NCBI RefSeq assembly: GCF_030867095.1
Contig: NC_081835.1
Location: 39,291,892 to 39,355,891 of the forward strand
Direction: 5' to 3'
DNA length: 64,000 nt
Origin: Alligator mississippiensis
Lineage: Eukaryota; Chordata; Crocodylia; Alligatoridae
Part shown: positions 62,524 through 64,000 of the stretch, piece by piece
How the letters are laid out: each line of letters opens with the position of its first letter
Position numbering within the stretch: the stretch's first letter is position 1
The notes under the pieces: model-generated
What the model saw: only the letters and a program-made list of their open reading frames with translations
Told to the model about the DNA's origin: nothing
The model's database searches: none
Made by a program: the position numbers and the translations under genes

Positions 62524-64000
62524 GCTCTACACTCTCCTGCTGTTTTGAAGACCCAGCTGCTTGGAGGGGTCAAGTGAGTTATGGTGCTACCCTGGAAAGA
62601 AGCAGGTTATTTTTCAACCCAAGAGCCTGGCTGGATGAGTACCTTCAGTGGAAGTTTGAATACCTATCCTCTGAGTAGGAAACAATAAAGCACTCTATTA
62701 ATGGGTGTCTGAAGCGGGGCAGCCCTATGTTGAAGTTCTAGGCTGAGTATGCTGCTCTAGTACTAAATAACAGCTTGCAGAAGACCCTGCACAGTCTCTC
62801 TTCTTAAAGCTGTGAAGCTTTGCCACTCTGACAGCTGGCTGAACTCATGTGACCCACCTTCACCTGCTCAAGCTGATACCCTCATTCACTGCATGCTAGC
62901 TATTATTAGTGAAGCTCCAGGAATTCGCTACTCAGATGCCATCAGACTTGAACTATAGCCCACAAATTGTATCCAGGATACTTAAACAAGTAGTACCAAG
63001 GGAAACATTGCCAAATGGCCTGTATTCCATTTTGCCCTGTGTGGTAAAAAAAAAAAAAGCAGCATATCTTGTCCCCTCCCTTGTTACATGATCCCTATCA
63101 TCAGAGAAATAAGATGGATAGGAAGAGGGTGAATGGCTCTGTGTGAACACTCTGTACCAGTCTGCTGTGTGTTTCAACCACGTTTTACTGGTCTGAAAAT
63201 ATTGAACCTCCTGATTGGCAATAGGGGTCAGGAGGGTTGGCAATACTGTTGCTTTTTGATTGATTGCATTCGCAAATAAAAATACTTCTGTCTCATGGAC
63301 ATAATTAGCTAAATTCCTTCATGTTAACTCTTGGGGAAAGACACCATAAACTGCTAAATTACTTTAAAGCAAATGACAACTGTAAATAAAAGTGCCAAAC
63401 TTAGCCTCTAATGGCCCAATTTGAATTTTCTATACTTCCCTTCCTTCAAAAGTACCCAATCAAAGTATGTAAGAGCTGAATGGCAAAGGTACAAATCCCT
63501 TTGGTGACTAGCCTAAGCACAAAATCATAGCCTCATATAGCAGGTCACAGTAGGATGTGTTTGCACTCCTCTCCCATTATGTCAGTAGATGCAGCTGTAC
63601 CCCTCTTTCCTATGCCTGAATAACCTTTGGGATAAGCTTTTTAGGCTAGATGTGGCACTTCCCCTTTGCATGCCTTTGAATTTTCTTTCCATCTCTCACT
63701 AATCTGTCAACATGGACCTGCTGGTGACCATGTGTAAATCCATCCATGTCCTTGGCCAGGGCTGCTGGCACAGTGTTGGTTTATTGAACATGGGGTAGAG
63801 GGTGCAGAGGTACTGTCAGAATATCGGTGTACTTCTGTTCACCTGCTGGATTTGAGGGAATGAAGAAATAGAGATACCTTTGCCATTTTAGTGATGGTGA
63901 CATCTAAACTGTATCTTGATGGCTGTACATTTGCTTTGCAGTCCCAATCAGGAATGACTCCTGGTGTCTTCCTCTTCCTCCTCCATCTGCTTCTGGCCAG

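Larger units (their letters stand above)
38665..64000 (+). other. WDR82: WDR82 intron 1 (extends beyond window)
   Basis: This is the region downstream of the WDR82 exon 1 donor. It contains only transposable elements and unmarked sequence, with no second WDR82 exon or other host exon recognised. If exon 2 lies beyond the window, the intron exceeds 25 kb and is transcribed with the gene. Every repeat listed from 40494 on would then be intronic. Stretches at 38700-40490, 42500-43200 and 62550-64000 show no feature I can name. Confidence 0.6.

Overview
This is a vertebrate nuclear window, most probably crocodilian (alligator-like). CR1 LINEs at many ages and degrees of truncation, hAT-type short DNA transposons with 8-bp target duplications, solo LTRs and a slow-decaying ERV fill most of it. 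A turtle is the main alternative. No prokaryotic features are present.

Two host genes are supported, both identified by protein similarity recalled from memory. RPL29 lies on the minus strand. A non-coding TOP-type exon 1 sits near 37022-37063 and coding exons at 36570-36606, 34897-34961 and 31149-31238 give a 63-residue protein, with a polyadenylation signal at 31015-31020. WDR82 lies on the plus strand. Its first coding exon is at 38504-38664, and exon 2 is not visible, so intron 1 seems to run past the right edge (more than 25 kb). The two genes are head to head across a GC-rich promoter island at about 36700-38760.

Left part (1-31000), downstream of RPL29. Contents in order: a CR1 tail, an LTR-like solo element (1389-2164), a hAT MITE (3260-3911), and a long minus-strand CR1 (5743 to about 11620) holding a solo LTR and two foldback hAT elements. 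Next come mostly unique sequence, an incomplete ERV with a tRNA-Ser primer site (14292-18172), and a hAT MITE split by a solo LTR (18951-20553). A long CR1 whose 5' part is inverted (20732 to about 26785, with a solo LTR inside) and another hAT element (27001-27991) close this part.

Middle (31000-38700): RPL29 with repeats in its introns, and the shared promoter region.

Right part (38700-64000), intron 1 of WDR82. It holds nested CR1s (40494-42492), a decayed hAT transposon with transposase remnants (43800-48917) that itself carries a solo LTR and a foldback MITE, a large foldback hAT element filled with opposing CR1s (49290-52192), more CR1s, small hAT elements and an LTR-like element.

The most striking pattern is that several hAT-ended elements from two end-families are long GC-rich palindromes. 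Nested insertions can be ordered in time because their target duplications are readable.
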